64,000 bases of DNA from NCBI RefSeq assembly GCF_020829595.1, contig NZ_JAIVFW010000016.1, positions 1 to 64,000 of the forward strand, read 5' to 3'. The stretch is from Nostoc sp. CHAB 5844 (GTDB lineage: Bacteria; Cyanobacteriota; Cyanobacteriia; Cyanobacteriales; Nostocaceae). The first letter of the stretch is position 1. Each line of letters opens with the position of its first letter. Below the pieces are notes generated by a model. It was not told the origin of the DNA and did no database searches. It saw nothing but the letters and a program-made list of their open reading frames with translations. Shown piece after piece: positions 9,527 to 19,193 of this stretch. Position numbers and translations under genes: made by a program.

Positions 9527-9864
9527 GTCACACTTACGGACTTTTAGTGTTATTGTCTGATTAGACCTGGCTCTATGCAACTGCAACGCCTAAACCTTGT
9601 CAGAACGTGAAAGTAGCAGCAACACGGGATGCTTGTAGTAGGCGTAGTCTCCGGGTAGCCCTCTTTTTAGATCTGTGTCAACTACCAGCTTTACGAATGG
9701 AAAATTGTCGTCGAGTAGGACACACTTACGAGCTTTTAGTGTTATTATTTTATTAGACCTGGATCTATGCGACTGCAACGCCTAAACCTTGTCAGAACCG
9801 GAAGGTAGCAGCAACACGGGATGCTTGTAGTAGGCGTAGTCTCCGGGTCGCCCTATTTTTAGGA
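9481..9864 (+). repeat. 192-bp tandem duplication of the yciI-type gene's 3' end
   Basis: Unit 1 is 9481-9672 and unit 2 is 9673-9864, with a constant period of 192 and no indels. I count about 15 substitutions. Unit 1 starts in the coding sequence at the Cys codon of CVNYQLYEWKIIVE; unit 2 still encodes CVNYQLYEWKIVVE followed by TAG. Both end near a TTTTTAG run, and the second supplies AGGAG close to the next gene's start. Confidence 0.92.
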
Positions 9865-9877
9865 GCGATCAGCAGCA

Positions 9878-10261
9878 ATGCCTGGTTTTGGAGATATTGT
9901 ACAAAAAGCTTTTTATCTCGGTGTTGGTTTAGCTTCTTACGCAGGTGAGAAAGCGGGAGGTAAATTAGCCGAACTGCGATCGCAAGTCCAAAAACTGGCA
10001 GATGAAATGGTAGCGCGGGGCGAAATGAACACAGAAGAAGCCCGCCGCTTCGTTGAGGATATGATGAAGCAAGCGCAACAGCCACAAACACCTGCTGACA
10101 CTGCCGAAACCACAACTCCTTCTGAACCTCGTCGCATCGAAATTCTAGAGGAAGATGAAGCGCCAACTGTAAAAGAGACCTCAACTGAAAATGTGGATGA
10201 CTTGCGAGACCAAGTGCTAAAACTGCAAGAAGAATTAAAAAGACTGCAACGCGATCAATAA
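9878..10261 (+). CDS. phasin-like protein
   Basis: 127 residues. Residues 1-65 form an amphipathic helical region typical of phasin-like or granule-associated proteins (FGDIVQKAFYLGVGLASYAG, then LAELRSQVQKLADEMVARG). A Pro/Thr-rich linker follows (about 68-85), then a C-terminal coiled coil (DDLRDQVLKLQEELKRLQ) for oligomerisation. Phasins coat polyhydroxyalkanoate granules, but no PHA synthase is nearby, so the role is uncertain. The ribosome-binding site AGGAG (9861-9865) sits at the very end of the duplicated unit. Confidence 0.7.
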   Translation: MPGFGDIVQKAFYLGVGLASYAGEKAGGKLAELRSQVQKLADEMVARGEMNTEEARRFVEDMMKQAQQPQTPADTAETTTPSEPRRIEILEEDEAPTVKETSTENVDDLRDQVLKLQEELKRLQRDQ

Positions 10262-10418
10262 ACGGCAGTTTTTACCTTCAGCATCAGCAGTAACAAGTAC
10301 TAAAACTCACTGTGACACCCAAAAAAAACAACATACGTTGCCTAGAATGTATTGAGTGTACTTCAAATTGGGTGGCTTGAAGCATCCTAATTTTATAGCC
10401 AGCAAGAGCGTCAAATTT

Positions 10419-10814
10419 ATGGAAGAATGGCAAAAAGATTTAATGGGAATCGTAGAAACAGTGGCAGAGGAAGTAGAACGCTTCTTTCAAGGAATGAATG
10501 ACATGGTTGATAGCTTTTTTGACCTGACAGAAGAATTGACCGAGCAAGTACAAAATAACATTGCCGCTGAAGTAGAACAATACTTACAAGAGATATCTGC
10601 ACCCTTCTTAGAAATGTATTGGGAACTCGAAGATGTCATTGCGGATGGAGATCCGGGTTTTCCCTATGAAGTCGAAGCTACACCTGAACAAAATTCAGCC
10701 TGCATTGGTTGTACAAACTACCACGGTCAAGTTTATGGTGGTAATTTATTAGTCTGTGCTATGCATCCCCACGGCTGGGATGATCAGAACTGTCCCGACT
10801 GGGAACAAAAGTAG
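10419..10814 (+). CDS. conserved hypothetical protein with C-terminal Cys/His cluster
   Basis: 131 residues from the ATG at 10419; a GTG at 10356 would add 21 residues but crosses unremarkable sequence. The N-terminal two thirds are acidic helices (EEVERFFQGMNDMVDSFFDLTEEL). The C-terminus has CIGCTNYHG, then a Cys in LLVCAMHPHGW and a final Cys in DQNCPDWEQ, a pattern that could bind a metal or iron-sulfur cluster. I recall this type in cyanobacteria as a hypothetical protein. It lies between a phasin-like gene and queF on the same strand. Confidence 0.65.
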   Translation: MEEWQKDLMGIVETVAEEVERFFQGMNDMVDSFFDLTEELTEQVQNNIAAEVEQYLQEISAPFLEMYWELEDVIADGDPGFPYEVEATPEQNSACIGCTNYHGQVYGGNLLVCAMHPHGWDDQNCPDWEQK

Positions 10815-10925
10815 TACAACAAGGTAAAAGTCAAAAGGTAAAAGGCAAAAGAATGCTTATCCTATCAGCTTTTCGCTTATTATTGCTGAGGTGACAAATG
10901 ATAGATGACAAAGGACAAATGACTA

Positions 10926-11324
10926 ATGACCAATGACACATCAGAAGTAAAATATGGCGAACGCAACATTGAGGAGGGTAATTTAATTACCTTTCCCAAT
11001 CCACGGGTGGGTAGGCGCTATGATATCAACATTACTTTGCCGGAATTTACCTGTAAATGTCCATTTTCCGGCTATCCTGACTTTGCCACAATTCATATTA
11101 CCTATGTACCAGATGAAAGGGTAGTGGAATTAAAAGCCCTCAAACTTTACATTAACAGTTACCGCGATCGCTATATCTCCCACGAAGAATCTACCAATCA
11201 AATTTTAGATGACATAGTAGCAGCTTGTGATCCCCTAGAAATTACCGTTAAAGCAGATTTTGCACCTCGTGGTAACGTGCATACAGTCATTGAAGTACGC
11301 CATCAAAAAGCATCAGCAGTTTAA
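10926..11324 (+). CDS. queF: preQ1 synthase (NADPH-dependent 7-cyano-7-deazaguanine reductase) QueF
   Basis: 132 residues, a type I QueF that reduces preQ0 to preQ1 in queuosine tRNA modification. The catalytic Cys45 lies in FTCKCPFSGYPDF with Asp52 following, and the NADPH-binding family motif is seen as ELKALKLYINSYRDRYISHEE, near 69-88. The length is right for the short, unimodular form. Start MTNDTSEV at 10926. No other queuosine gene is adjacent. Confidence 0.95.
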   Translation: MTNDTSEVKYGERNIEEGNLITFPNPRVGRRYDINITLPEFTCKCPFSGYPDFATIHITYVPDERVVELKALKLYINSYRDRYISHEESTNQILDDIVAACDPLEITVKADFAPRGNVHTVIEVRHQKASAV

Positions 11325-11775
11325 TTCGCTGACGCACAAAAATAAATCATTATATTTTGCACCATTTTCAATAATCGTCAGATGGGCAATGTCCGGGTTT
11401 TATTGAACTAAAAGCATTGCCCACCCTAAGTTACATTTGTTTGTAGCGTCATTCAACTTGCTAGTTGCAGTACTATAAAAGCTTACTCTTAGTCTTTTTA
11501 AACAGGAATTTTCAACCAATATTAGAGTGACTAGATAGACTGATTTAGATAATAAAATAGATATTAATAAATTTTGGTTATGCAAGAGGCTGAAAAAACA
11601 GCATTAATAGAAGTTTTAATAGTTTAAAATATTTCTTCGTTTACAAAAAAATATAAAAGCTGAATAATTACAGTGAAGTTACAGAAAAATCACCATATTT
11701 ATTCAGCCTTAAAGGTTAATATGCGTATTTACTAAGGGGAGATAATCATGAATGAAGAGGGTAATAAGTTAAAAT
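11325..11775. other. 451-bp intergenic region with one short candidate frame
   Basis: AT-rich, between convergent queF and ccsB. The only signal is a strong ribosome-binding site (AAGGGGAG, about 11735) in front of an ATG at 11748 that opens a 38-codon frame running antisense into the end of ccsB. No terminator hairpin stands out. Confidence 0.5.
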
Positions 11776-11864
11776 CTACCCGACTACCGCCGTTGACTGT
11801 GAATTATTCAGCCCATTTAAAATCTCCAACACTTCTTTTTCAAAAGCAACTTGAGCGCGATTAG
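11748..11864 (+). pseudogene. short frame with strong RBS, possible gene remnant
   Basis: ATG at 11748 preceded by AAGGGGAGATAATC. It encodes 38 residues beginning [15 protein letters not shown], and the last two thirds lie antisense to ccsB. The start looks gene-like but the rest may be chance. It may be the 5' stub of a gene whose body was lost, or a very small protein. Confidence 0.25.
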
Positions 11865-13158
11865 TTTTACCACCGACATACAAGCGATCGCCTTTTTGTA
11901 ATGCCCAAATTTGCGAGTGGGAAAAGTAGCTCATTACCACACCCGCCATCAAAATGGCAAAACCGCCATAAACAATTGGTATGCCAGGGTCATTTTTGAT
12001 TTGTAAGCCAGTACTACCAATAATTTCTAATATTTTTAAGTTTGTCCCATTGACTTCGGCAGCCATACCAGCACGCACCGTAGTAATTAACTGACCTTTG
12101 CCATCATAAATTAACAGCATGCCTTGCAGGTCTTTGGCTATCAAAGACACACCCTGGCTCAAGTCTGGTTTGGTAGGAATCCAAGTTCCCCACATACGTC
12201 CTTGTTGAGCAGTGGTGTTCAACAACGCCATCGGCAGTTGGAACACAGGGCTGTTATTAAATTGGAAACGAACACCTGAGATTCCCCAGTCTGCCTGATA
12301 GAAAGTTACGCCACGATAACGCAGAGGTTGGTTCACAAAAATCGTCTTGCGGTCAACCTCTTTACCTTCGTTATCTAAAACAGACATATCGGAATAAAAT
12401 TGGTCAATACTACCAGAGGGCGTATAGTCAATCCAAAAACGATTCACCCGCACTGCCCAATCTTTTAAGTGCTTGGTGTTTGCCCAAGGGCCAGCATTAA
12501 AGATGTTTTCTATCTGAAATGTATCGCCACTAGCAATCTTTTCTTGGGCGGTAAATCCAGTCATCGACCCCCAAATTCCGCCTAAAAGAATCGTGACAAT
12601 GCCAATATGTACGATAATTGGGCCGATACGTCCGACTATTCCCTTACGGGCGTAAAGGATATTCTCTTTGTCTTGAAAAATTTTATAACGACGGTTTTGT
12701 AATAATGGAGTGAGAGAATTTAAAGAAGCAGCATCTAATTCTGCACTTAAAGCTAATTTTTGAAATTGTCGGGGTTCTTCGTAATATTTCCAACGTTGAG
12801 CAGCTTTTAAGGCTGGTAATTGCCGCGTGAAAGTACAAGCAGTTAGACTACTACCAAACAAGATTAGCAATGCGTTAAACCACCAAGTATGATAAACGTG
12901 GTTTAATCCAGCGATTAAAATAACCTTCCAAGTCAAAAAACCAAACAAAGCCGGATGTTCTGGGTAGTTAGTGCGATAGAAACTGACTGGCTGATCTTGT
13001 TCAATCACAGTACCGCTAACACTGAACAGGGCAATGATTAAGAATAATGCGATCGCCAATCGTAAGTCTGTCAGTACAGGCAAAACCTCCTTGCGGATGA
13101 ATTGCCAAGGTGCTGACAACCAACTTGATTCTGTGGACGCTGAATTATCTAAAGTCAT
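11776..13158 (-). CDS. ccs1: cytochrome c biogenesis protein CcsB/Ccs1 (ResB family)
   Basis: 460 residues, the ResB-like subunit of system II cytochrome c maturation, which delivers haem to apocytochromes on the lumenal side of the thylakoid. Three N-terminal membrane helices (about 30-130), a large lumenal domain with the typical [14 protein letters not shown] motif, and a last helix (about 390-410, [17 protein letters not shown]) carrying the conserved His. The gene follows ccdA by 3 nt on the same strand, so the two are probably co-transcribed; CcdA supplies reductant for the same pathway. Confidence 0.93.
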   Translation of the reverse strand: MTLDNSASTESSWLSAPWQFIRKEVLPVLTDLRLAIALFLIIALFSVSGTVIEQDQPVSFYRTNYPEHPALFGFLTWKVILIAGLNHVYHTWWFNALLILFGSSLTACTFTRQLPALKAAQRWKYYEEPRQFQKLALSAELDAASLNSLTPLLQNRRYKIFQDKENILYARKGIVGRIGPIIVHIGIVTILLGGIWGSMTGFTAQEKIASGDTFQIENIFNAGPWANTKHLKDWAVRVNRFWIDYTPSGSIDQFYSDMSVLDNEGKEVDRKTIFVNQPLRYRGVTFYQADWGISGVRFQFNNSPVFQLPMALLNTTAQQGRMWGTWIPTKPDLSQGVSLIAKDLQGMLLIYDGKGQLITTVRAGMAAEVNGTNLKILEIIGSTGLQIKNDPGIPIVYGGFAILMAGVVMSYFSHSQIWALQKGDRLYVGGKTNRAQVAFEKEVLEILNGLNNSQSTAVVG

Positions 13159-13161
13159 GGG

Positions 13162-13902
13162 TTACAAACTGCCAAAGGGAATGCGAGAAATCAGAGAAAA
13201 GACACCAAATCCTACCAACAGCGCCCCACTGACTGGGTTAATCCAACCAGACCAGCGACGCAACTCCAGCAGTTTTTTGATCGCAGCGGTAAAAGTACCT
13301 GCCAAAATTAATGGCGCTACATACCCTGCTGTATAAGACAGTAACAAAACAGCGCCTAAAATTAAGTCTTGGGTGCTGGCTACCCAAGTTAGTAAACTTG
13401 CTAAAACAGGTGTGCTACAAGGAGAAGCCACTAATCCAAAAGTCAGGCCGAGCAAATAAGAACGTACTCCTGGCGATAAATCTTGGGAAATCCAACTTGT
13501 CTCGCCTAAAGAAGGAAATTGTATGGGCAATGCTTCTAGTAAGTTCAACCCCATAATAATAGCGATGACACTTACAATAATTGGCAAACCAACGCCTATC
13601 TGCCCGTAGACTTTGCCTACTAAACCAGCGATGATACCCATGCCAGCCAGAGTAGTTGCTAATCCCAAAGCAAACCAAGTTGACTGGGCTGCCGCTTGCA
13701 GACGGCTTTTCGCTTCATAACCACCGATATAGCCGATAGTAATGGGTAGCATCGACAACATACAAGGAGTTAGGCTTGTGAGTAAGCCAGCGATAAAAAT
13801 AATGCCAACACTTAACAAGGTTAGGTGTGTGAGTTGGTTAGCAACTAGGCTATTGGCAAATTGTTCGAGTTCGTAAATTCGGGTTTGTAAAGTCTCCAAC
13901 AT
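13162..13902 (-). CDS. ccdA: cytochrome c biogenesis protein CcdA
   Basis: 246 residues, a six-helix thiol-disulfide transporter that moves electrons across the membrane to keep apocytochrome c cysteines reduced. The redox pair is visible: Cys47 in LTSLTPCMLSMLPI and Cys162 in ASPCSTPVL. Length and helix count fit the minimal CcdA rather than full DsbD. It is upstream of ccs1 with 3 nt between, an arrangement expected for system II maturation. Confidence 0.95.
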   Translation of the reverse strand: MLETLQTRIYELEQFANSLVANQLTHLTLLSVGIIFIAGLLTSLTPCMLSMLPITIGYIGGYEAKSRLQAAAQSTWFALGLATTLAGMGIIAGLVGKVYGQIGVGLPIIVSVIAIIMGLNLLEALPIQFPSLGETSWISQDLSPGVRSYLLGLTFGLVASPCSTPVLASLLTWVASTQDLILGAVLLLSYTAGYVAPLILAGTFTAAIKKLLELRRWSGWINPVSGALLVGFGVFSLISRIPFGSL

Positions 13903-14246
13903 AAGGTGTTTTTAATGTAGAAATGCTTGATATGCTTGAATTTTAGCTTAATTTCCAGGCAGGGGGCGCAAGAGCCAGAGGGGAGAATATTTCCTCTTTG
14001 CTTCCCACTTCCTGCCCGATTTCTTCTTGTCAATTCCTCTGCCTAATCAACATTTTGCAGCCAAAGTTTGACAGCAATTTTTGACAACATAATCATAATT
14101 ACGGATATTTAAAAGTAAATTTGCTTTGTAACACTACAGCTAAATACTTAATGATTTCCTAATTTTCCTGAAATGAATCTGGCTGTTTTTAAGATTTTGG
14201 CAGAGGCAGAACAAATTTTTTCCTTCTGCCCTTTGTCTTTCTTAGA
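13903..14246. other. 344-bp intergenic region
   Basis: AT-rich stretch between ccdA and the SucD-like gene. No coding frame, hairpin or repeat convincing enough to report beyond short purine runs. Confidence 0.45.
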
Positions 14247-15143
14247 TCATCCAACAGAAAGGAGTTTCAATTCATTTCTGATCAATTCCGGAATCAGGGA
14301 AGGACGTTCAGCCACTGGAACTTCCGCTTCTTTCAACGCTGCTAATTTACTTTGGGCTGTACCAAAATTAGAGTCACGGCCAATAACGGCGGCTAAAGTT
14401 CCAGTTTGTTGCCAGTTTTTGACTGGTGGTACTTGTCTACCTGCAATGTAGGCAATTACTGGTTTATCGATCGCTTCTGTAATATATCGCGCTGCGGCTT
14501 CTTCACTGCCACCGCCAGGTTGACCAACTAAAACGATCGCTTCTGTATTTTCATCTTCATCGAGAATTTGCAGCCACTGCAAAAATGATGAACCAACAAT
14601 CGCATCACTGCCAATACTGACACTAATTGATTGTCCTAAACCAGCTTTGGTTAATTCTCTGGCGACTTCGTAGGTTAGGGTGCTGCTGCGGCTGACAATT
14701 CCCACAGGGCCGGGGGTGTAAAATTCGCTCGGTTGAGTTCCTAACAGAATTTTTCCTGGGACGATGATCCCCGGACTGTTCGGCCCGACTATCAAAGTTT
14801 CACAAGCTTCGGCTTTGCGGAGTAATTGCACCATGTCTAATGGTGGCATTCCCGCCGAAATAATGATAATTTGGCGGATATTTGAGGCGATCGCTTCTAA
14901 GGCTGCATCTAATACTTGGTAAGGGTGAACACAGATAATTGTTGTGTCAATTGTGCCGAACTGTGCCACCACTTCCTCAACTAAATCGAAGACTGGCAAA
15001 TCGTATTGTTGCTGACCACCACAACCAGGATTGACATCAGCAACCAAATTTGTACCATAAGCTTTCATTTGCTCAATATTAGTTGCTGAGATAAATTCAC
15101 TGAAGCCTTGGATGATGACTTTACTATCTGGCGTTAAGTTCAT
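14247..15143 (-). CDS. succinyl-CoA ligase alpha subunit-like protein lacking the catalytic His
   Basis: 298 residues with the full SucD fold: a CoA-binding Rossmann domain (1-120) and ligase domain (120-290, with GPNSPGII and SRSSTLTYEVA). The family's phosphohistidine loop normally reads MGHAGA; here it is WQQTGT at 244-249, putting Gln246 where the phosphorylated His belongs. The Glu that contacts that His is also Gln (Gln208 in VGQPGG). Canonical phosphoryl transfer is therefore unlikely. It is downstream of the SucC-like gene on the same strand and probably forms a complex with it. It may act as a divergent acyl-CoA ligase or a non-catalytic CoA sensor. Confidence 0.85.
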   Translation of the reverse strand: MNLTPDSKVIIQGFSEFISATNIEQMKAYGTNLVADVNPGCGGQQQYDLPVFDLVEEVVAQFGTIDTTIICVHPYQVLDAALEAIASNIRQIIIISAGMPPLDMVQLLRKAEACETLIVGPNSPGIIVPGKILLGTQPSEFYTPGPVGIVSRSSTLTYEVARELTKAGLGQSISVSIGSDAIVGSSFLQWLQILDEDENTEAIVLVGQPGGGSEEAAARYITEAIDKPVIAYIAGRQVPPVKNWQQTGTLAAVIGRDSNFGTAQSKLAALKEAEVPVAERPSLIPELIRNELKLLSVG

Positions 15144-15146
15144 AAA

Positions 15147-15251
15147 AAGTATGAAGTGTGAAGTATGAAGTATGAAGTATGAAGTATGAAGTATGAAGTA
15201 TGAAGTATGAAGTGTGAAGTATGAAGTATGAAGTGTGAAGTGTGAAGTGTG
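15147..15251. repeat. STRR heptanucleotide tandem repeat
   Basis: Fifteen consecutive 7-bp units, AAGTATG or AAGTGTG, starting three bases upstream of the SucD-like gene start. This class of short tandem repeat is typical of heterocystous cyanobacteria. It lies between the two subunit genes and probably varies in copy number. Confidence 0.93.
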
Positions 15252-15397
15252 AAAAGCCTTGAGACTTCATACTTCGGAATTGATCATTCCTAGTACAGCG
15301 GGCGCGGAAATAAACCACCCATTCTCAATTGCTGAAAAGCTTGCTATCTAAGTTTCTTCATTTCAGACTTCAGACTTCAGACTTCAGATTTTTTGTA

Positions 15398-16624
15398 CTA
15401 GCCTTTAACTTTTACAGGTTGATAGGTGGCTGGCTTGGCCAAACGAACAGCTTGCGCTACTGCTTCATCTAAATCTTCTACCAATACAAGTTCACCTTGA
15501 TTTTCTAATGTGGCTAATACATCTTTGGCAACATTCAACTCAGAACCAGCCAGTCGCACAACTAAGTAAGGAATATGTAACTCTCGACGACTGCGGCTGC
15601 TATGAGTGCGTTCAGTTTCACTATGATGATCTTGAATAAATTTGGCAATGACTTGTGCGGTGGCTTCGGCTTGGGGAATGCAACCGAGGAGGTTAATGAG
15701 AATAACTTGAATGCTTTTGTCAGCAGCCAGGAGATTCAGCCCTTTAGCTAGGCGATCGCTAAAACTTGTAGGTGAGGGATCGGTCAATAAACCATGTCGC
15801 AAGTTCAAAGGATGACTTGGTTTACCGCCAGTACTAGCAACTAAATCAAAGGTAGCCATAATCGAACCTGCGCCATTACCCAGAATGCCAATTTTGCCTT
15901 GGGTTTCTCCACCATTCCAGTCTTTTAATCTGCCATTATTTTTGTTGCTGCTGTGACGGTAGCTGATTTTTGCTGCTAATGCGGCAAGTTCTGGATGACG
16001 ACCAATAGATCTTTCGTTAATGCTGACTTTCCCATTTAGCGCCATCACTTCATCGGCAGCATTGACTGCTAAGGGGTTAATTTCTACTAAGTCTAAATCT
16101 TTTTCGATAAATAACTCATACATCTTTTCAACAACGTCGCTGACCGACTGCATCAACGCACCTTGCAGACCCATTTTCAATGCTAGTCGCCGCGCATAAA
16201 AAGGAGAAAATTCTTGTTCTACAACTACATACTGCAATTTTTCTCCTGCTGATTCCCAATCAATATCTGCTTCTTTACAACCTAAAAGTACTGGTCGGCA
16301 AACAGCGGTATCTAAAACTACTGCAAGATAAAATTCTTGTTTGCTATCATATCTAGTCTCTGCCAATAAAACTTCTGGTAACTCACCCCAAATTGACAAA
16401 TTAAAAATAGTTTGGGCTGCGGCGATCGCATCAATAGTTGTTTCGACAATCCTGACTCCACCAGCGTGAATCCTTTCGCCTGCATACACTTGAGATTTGA
16501 GGACAATTGGATAGCGAATTTTTAACCGTTTGAGATCTGTCGGGTGATCTATTCTTTGAGAAGGCAATACAGGAATGCCTATGTTACCAAACCATTCTTT
16601 AACTTGATATTCTAATAAATCCAT
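15398..16624 (-). CDS. succinyl-CoA ligase beta subunit-like ATP-grasp protein
   Basis: 408 residues from the ATG at 16624 (MDLLEYQVKEWF, the usual SucC start); an upstream in-frame start adds 27 unsupported residues. ATP-grasp region (about 1-235) includes VEINPLAV and a Mg-binding LNGKVS. The ligase half has GNGAGSIMATFDLV. The region that normally reads NVGGGA is NLRHGL here, and a low-complexity SETERTHSSRSRRE insert lies near 345-358. Divergence matches that of the SucD-like partner downstream. Together they look like a specialised pair rather than the standard TCA enzyme. Confidence 0.82.
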   Translation of the reverse strand: MDLLEYQVKEWFGNIGIPVLPSQRIDHPTDLKRLKIRYPIVLKSQVYAGERIHAGGVRIVETTIDAIAAAQTIFNLSIWGELPEVLLAETRYDSKQEFYLAVVLDTAVCRPVLLGCKEADIDWESAGEKLQYVVVEQEFSPFYARRLALKMGLQGALMQSVSDVVEKMYELFIEKDLDLVEINPLAVNAADEVMALNGKVSINERSIGRHPELAALAAKISYRHSSNKNNGRLKDWNGGETQGKIGILGNGAGSIMATFDLVASTGGKPSHPLNLRHGLLTDPSPTSFSDRLAKGLNLLAADKSIQVILINLLGCIPQAEATAQVIAKFIQDHHSETERTHSSRSRRELHIPYLVVRLAGSELNVAKDVLATLENQGELVLVEDLDEAVAQAVRLAKPATYQPVKVKG

Positions 16625-17254
16625 TGTTATGCACCTTGTTTTTCCACTACCAAAAGTATTTTTGTGGTGCTGTTGTTGATTTTTTACAGCAGCATAGTTG
16701 CCCAATCAAGCCTAGTTCATCTGTATAAATTAATTTTTGATGTATTAATTCTATCGAATTCAGCAAATGCCGCAAATTAATTTTTAGCATCAACCTGTAG
16801 AACTAAATTTATCTAATGTAATGAATATTGTCATTAAAATTGTCAGCATATAACAAAATTAGTAGTTGTGTCAAAATATCTAGCATAGTATTTTTGCTTT
16901 GGTGTGAGATATTTTTGTAACTAATACAACAGTCATACTTGATTTATCAACTCACTTAACTAATAATGCGATCGCTACTGCCTAATTCTTAGGCTTGAGG
17001 CTGTTAACAATTGATTTGAGATGGTGATAAACATGAGACACACAGTGTTTAATTGTGACAAAAAACTATTTTTCTAGGTCAAAAATTTTATTATTCCCAT
17101 TTTTTATTGGTCTGGACTGACTCGTAAATTCGCGCACATAAAAATTGCCAATTCCAAAAATACGAATAATCACTGATATTAGATTTTGGCTGAACAGTCA
17201 AAATTTATGTTAGAAAGTTGGTCTATTTTATTTTCGGCTGTGGTTGGTTAAATT
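16625..17254. other. intergenic region upstream of divergent genes
   Basis: AT-rich, contains one HIP1-like site near 16968. It should hold divergent promoters for the SucC-like gene and the 626-residue protein. No RNA gene or conserved hairpin recognised. Confidence 0.45.
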
Positions 17255-19135
17255 GTGCATCTGGATTCAACAAACGCAAGTGATTTATTTATTTCCCTCA
17301 AAGATAAAAAAACAATTATAGATAATCAGCGGGAACGCTCTATGAAAGTAGCAGTCCAGCAGGAAGATTTACAGCTGTTAGCCAGAACTTTGCAAGAACA
17401 AGTTCTGGCACAAGTCCCATCTGGTAAAGTCTTCCAGATTAGGTGTGCTGTCAACAAAGACGAGTTGATGATTCTGATTCAACATCCAGTTGGTGTCAAG
17501 GTTGACATCGAACAAGTATTTGCCGTGCTTGAGGATGCACTCCAGTCGCTACCAACCTACAGGGAGCAACGGGTGCAATGTTTTCTCAGGGTGACTAGCG
17601 AAAAACTCCCTTACGCCAAACGTGCTATCACTATCAAGCAGCCAGAAGAAGACACTACGGGGACACAGGGATTTGGATATACAGAAGACTTTGATGATTC
17701 TGCCTCATTTGCTTCTAATTCCCTATTCTCAGTGGCTAGAAATCCAGATTCTGCATTTACTCAAGAAAATTTAGTAGGTGAAGATGCAGAAGCAGTATTT
17801 GATCCCTTAGCCGATGCACCAGATTTAACTACTATTCACCGCAAACGTTCTTTAGTAGTTTCACCGCTGTTTTTGGGTGTAGGTTTGCTAGGAATTACCA
17901 TCTTGGGTGTTGGCGGATATTTACTAACTCGGCCTTGTGTGATGTTTGAGTGCAAAGAGATAGAAACTGCGGCGCAACTCAAAATGGAATCTAGACAGCT
18001 GATGTATCGTGCTAAGTCAGAAAATGAATTATTAGGAGTAAAACAACGACTAGAAGCCACTAGCGCTGCGTTGACTATCATTCCTCAGTGGTCTCCTCGT
18101 CATCAACAAGCCGAGGAACTCAAAACGACCTTGGCTGCACAGTCAGACAAAATTAACCAAGTGATGACAGCTTTGCAAGCAGGTATAGCAGCCGAGCAAA
18201 AAACACAAATAGCCACAAGTAGTTTAGAGGAATTACAAGCAAGACAACACCTGTGGCGGCAGGCGATCGTCCCGTTAGAAACGGTCAATCCGAATAGCGA
18301 ACTTTATAATTTCATTCAACCAAAATTACTTAAGTATCGGATTAACTTGCAAACTGTTAATAAGCAGTTACTCGCTCAAGAACAATGGCACAAAAAACTA
18401 ACAGCCGCAAAAGAGGTAGCGAGTGCAGCCAGCAAGTGGCAAACTTCTGCCAAATCCTTAAGGGAATGGCAAAAAGTGCAGTCTACTTGGCAAATCGCTG
18501 TTAACGCTTTGAGTGTAATTCCTCAGACTAGCCCAGCTTATTCCCAAGCACAAAAGCTGTTAATAGAATATAAACCACAATTTGCTAAAGCTCGCGATCG
18601 CGCCACCTTAGAACAATTAGCAGCTAAAAGCTACCAACAAGCAGTTAACATCGCTAACCAAGCCAAAGCCTATGAAAAACTCAACCAATGGCAAGCAGCC
18701 GCTGCATACTGGGATCAGGCTTTACAAACAGCTAAAAATGTTTCCCCAGATAGCTTGTACTATACTCAAGCCCAAAGTCTGATTGCACCTTATTCAGAAG
18801 GACTCAAGCAAGCTCAAGCAAAAGTGCAACTTACGAATACTTGGCAACAAACCCGCGTTGATTTAAATAAAACTTGTACTGGGGAAATTCGGATTTGCAC
18901 TTTTACTTTCAACAGTACAGGCATTATTGTCAAAACCACCCCTGAATATGAACAAGCTATCCAAGGTGGCTTTTCCGAGGCTAATCCTGAAAATCCCAAC
19001 CCAGCAATTACTGCCACTAATCACTGGCAAGTTTTGCAAGAAGCTCTCACAGTTATTAGTGAGAATGCTAACTTACCCATAGTGATCTACGATTCCCAAG
19101 GCCAAGAAGTTTATGTCCGAACATCCGGTGGTTGA
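17255..19135 (+). CDS. large single-pass membrane protein, function unknown
   Basis: 626 residues from GTG at 17255, or 597 from the ATG at 17342 (MKVAVQQEDLQLL), which I think more likely. A cytoplasmic N-terminal domain (about 30-125) is followed by a linker and one clear membrane helix near 207-226 (PLFLGVGLLGITILGVGGYL). After it comes a long region rich in Ala and Gln with helical repeats (about 240-540; motif like QWQAAAAYWDQALQ, TPR-like) and a C-terminal domain with two Cys (CTGEIRICTF). I do not recognise a named family; the architecture suggests a cyanobacterial envelope or thylakoid scaffold. It has no operon partner. Confidence 0.7.
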   Translation: MHLDSTNASDLFISLKDKKTIIDNQRERSMKVAVQQEDLQLLARTLQEQVLAQVPSGKVFQIRCAVNKDELMILIQHPVGVKVDIEQVFAVLEDALQSLPTYREQRVQCFLRVTSEKLPYAKRAITIKQPEEDTTGTQGFGYTEDFDDSASFASNSLFSVARNPDSAFTQENLVGEDAEAVFDPLADAPDLTTIHRKRSLVVSPLFLGVGLLGITILGVGGYLLTRPCVMFECKEIETAAQLKMESRQLMYRAKSENELLGVKQRLEATSAALTIIPQWSPRHQQAEELKTTLAAQSDKINQVMTALQAGIAAEQKTQIATSSLEELQARQHLWRQAIVPLETVNPNSELYNFIQPKLLKYRINLQTVNKQLLAQEQWHKKLTAAKEVASAASKWQTSAKSLREWQKVQSTWQIAVNALSVIPQTSPAYSQAQKLLIEYKPQFAKARDRATLEQLAAKSYQQAVNIANQAKAYEKLNQWQAAAAYWDQALQTAKNVSPDSLYYTQAQSLIAPYSEGLKQAQAKVQLTNTWQQTRVDLNKTCTGEIRICTFTFNSTGIIVKTTPEYEQAIQGGFSEANPENPNPAITATNHWQVLQEALTVISENANLPIVIYDSQGQEVYVRTSGG

Positions 19136-19193
19136 TTGGTTTGCTTTTGCTAGTGCGATCGCATTAGCAAAATTTCCGTTTCATACAAGTTCT

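Noticed and set aside
15147-15251. Regular tandem repeat resembling a CRISPR array
   Set aside because: Units are 7 bp with no spacers; this is an STRR. No cas genes are in the window.
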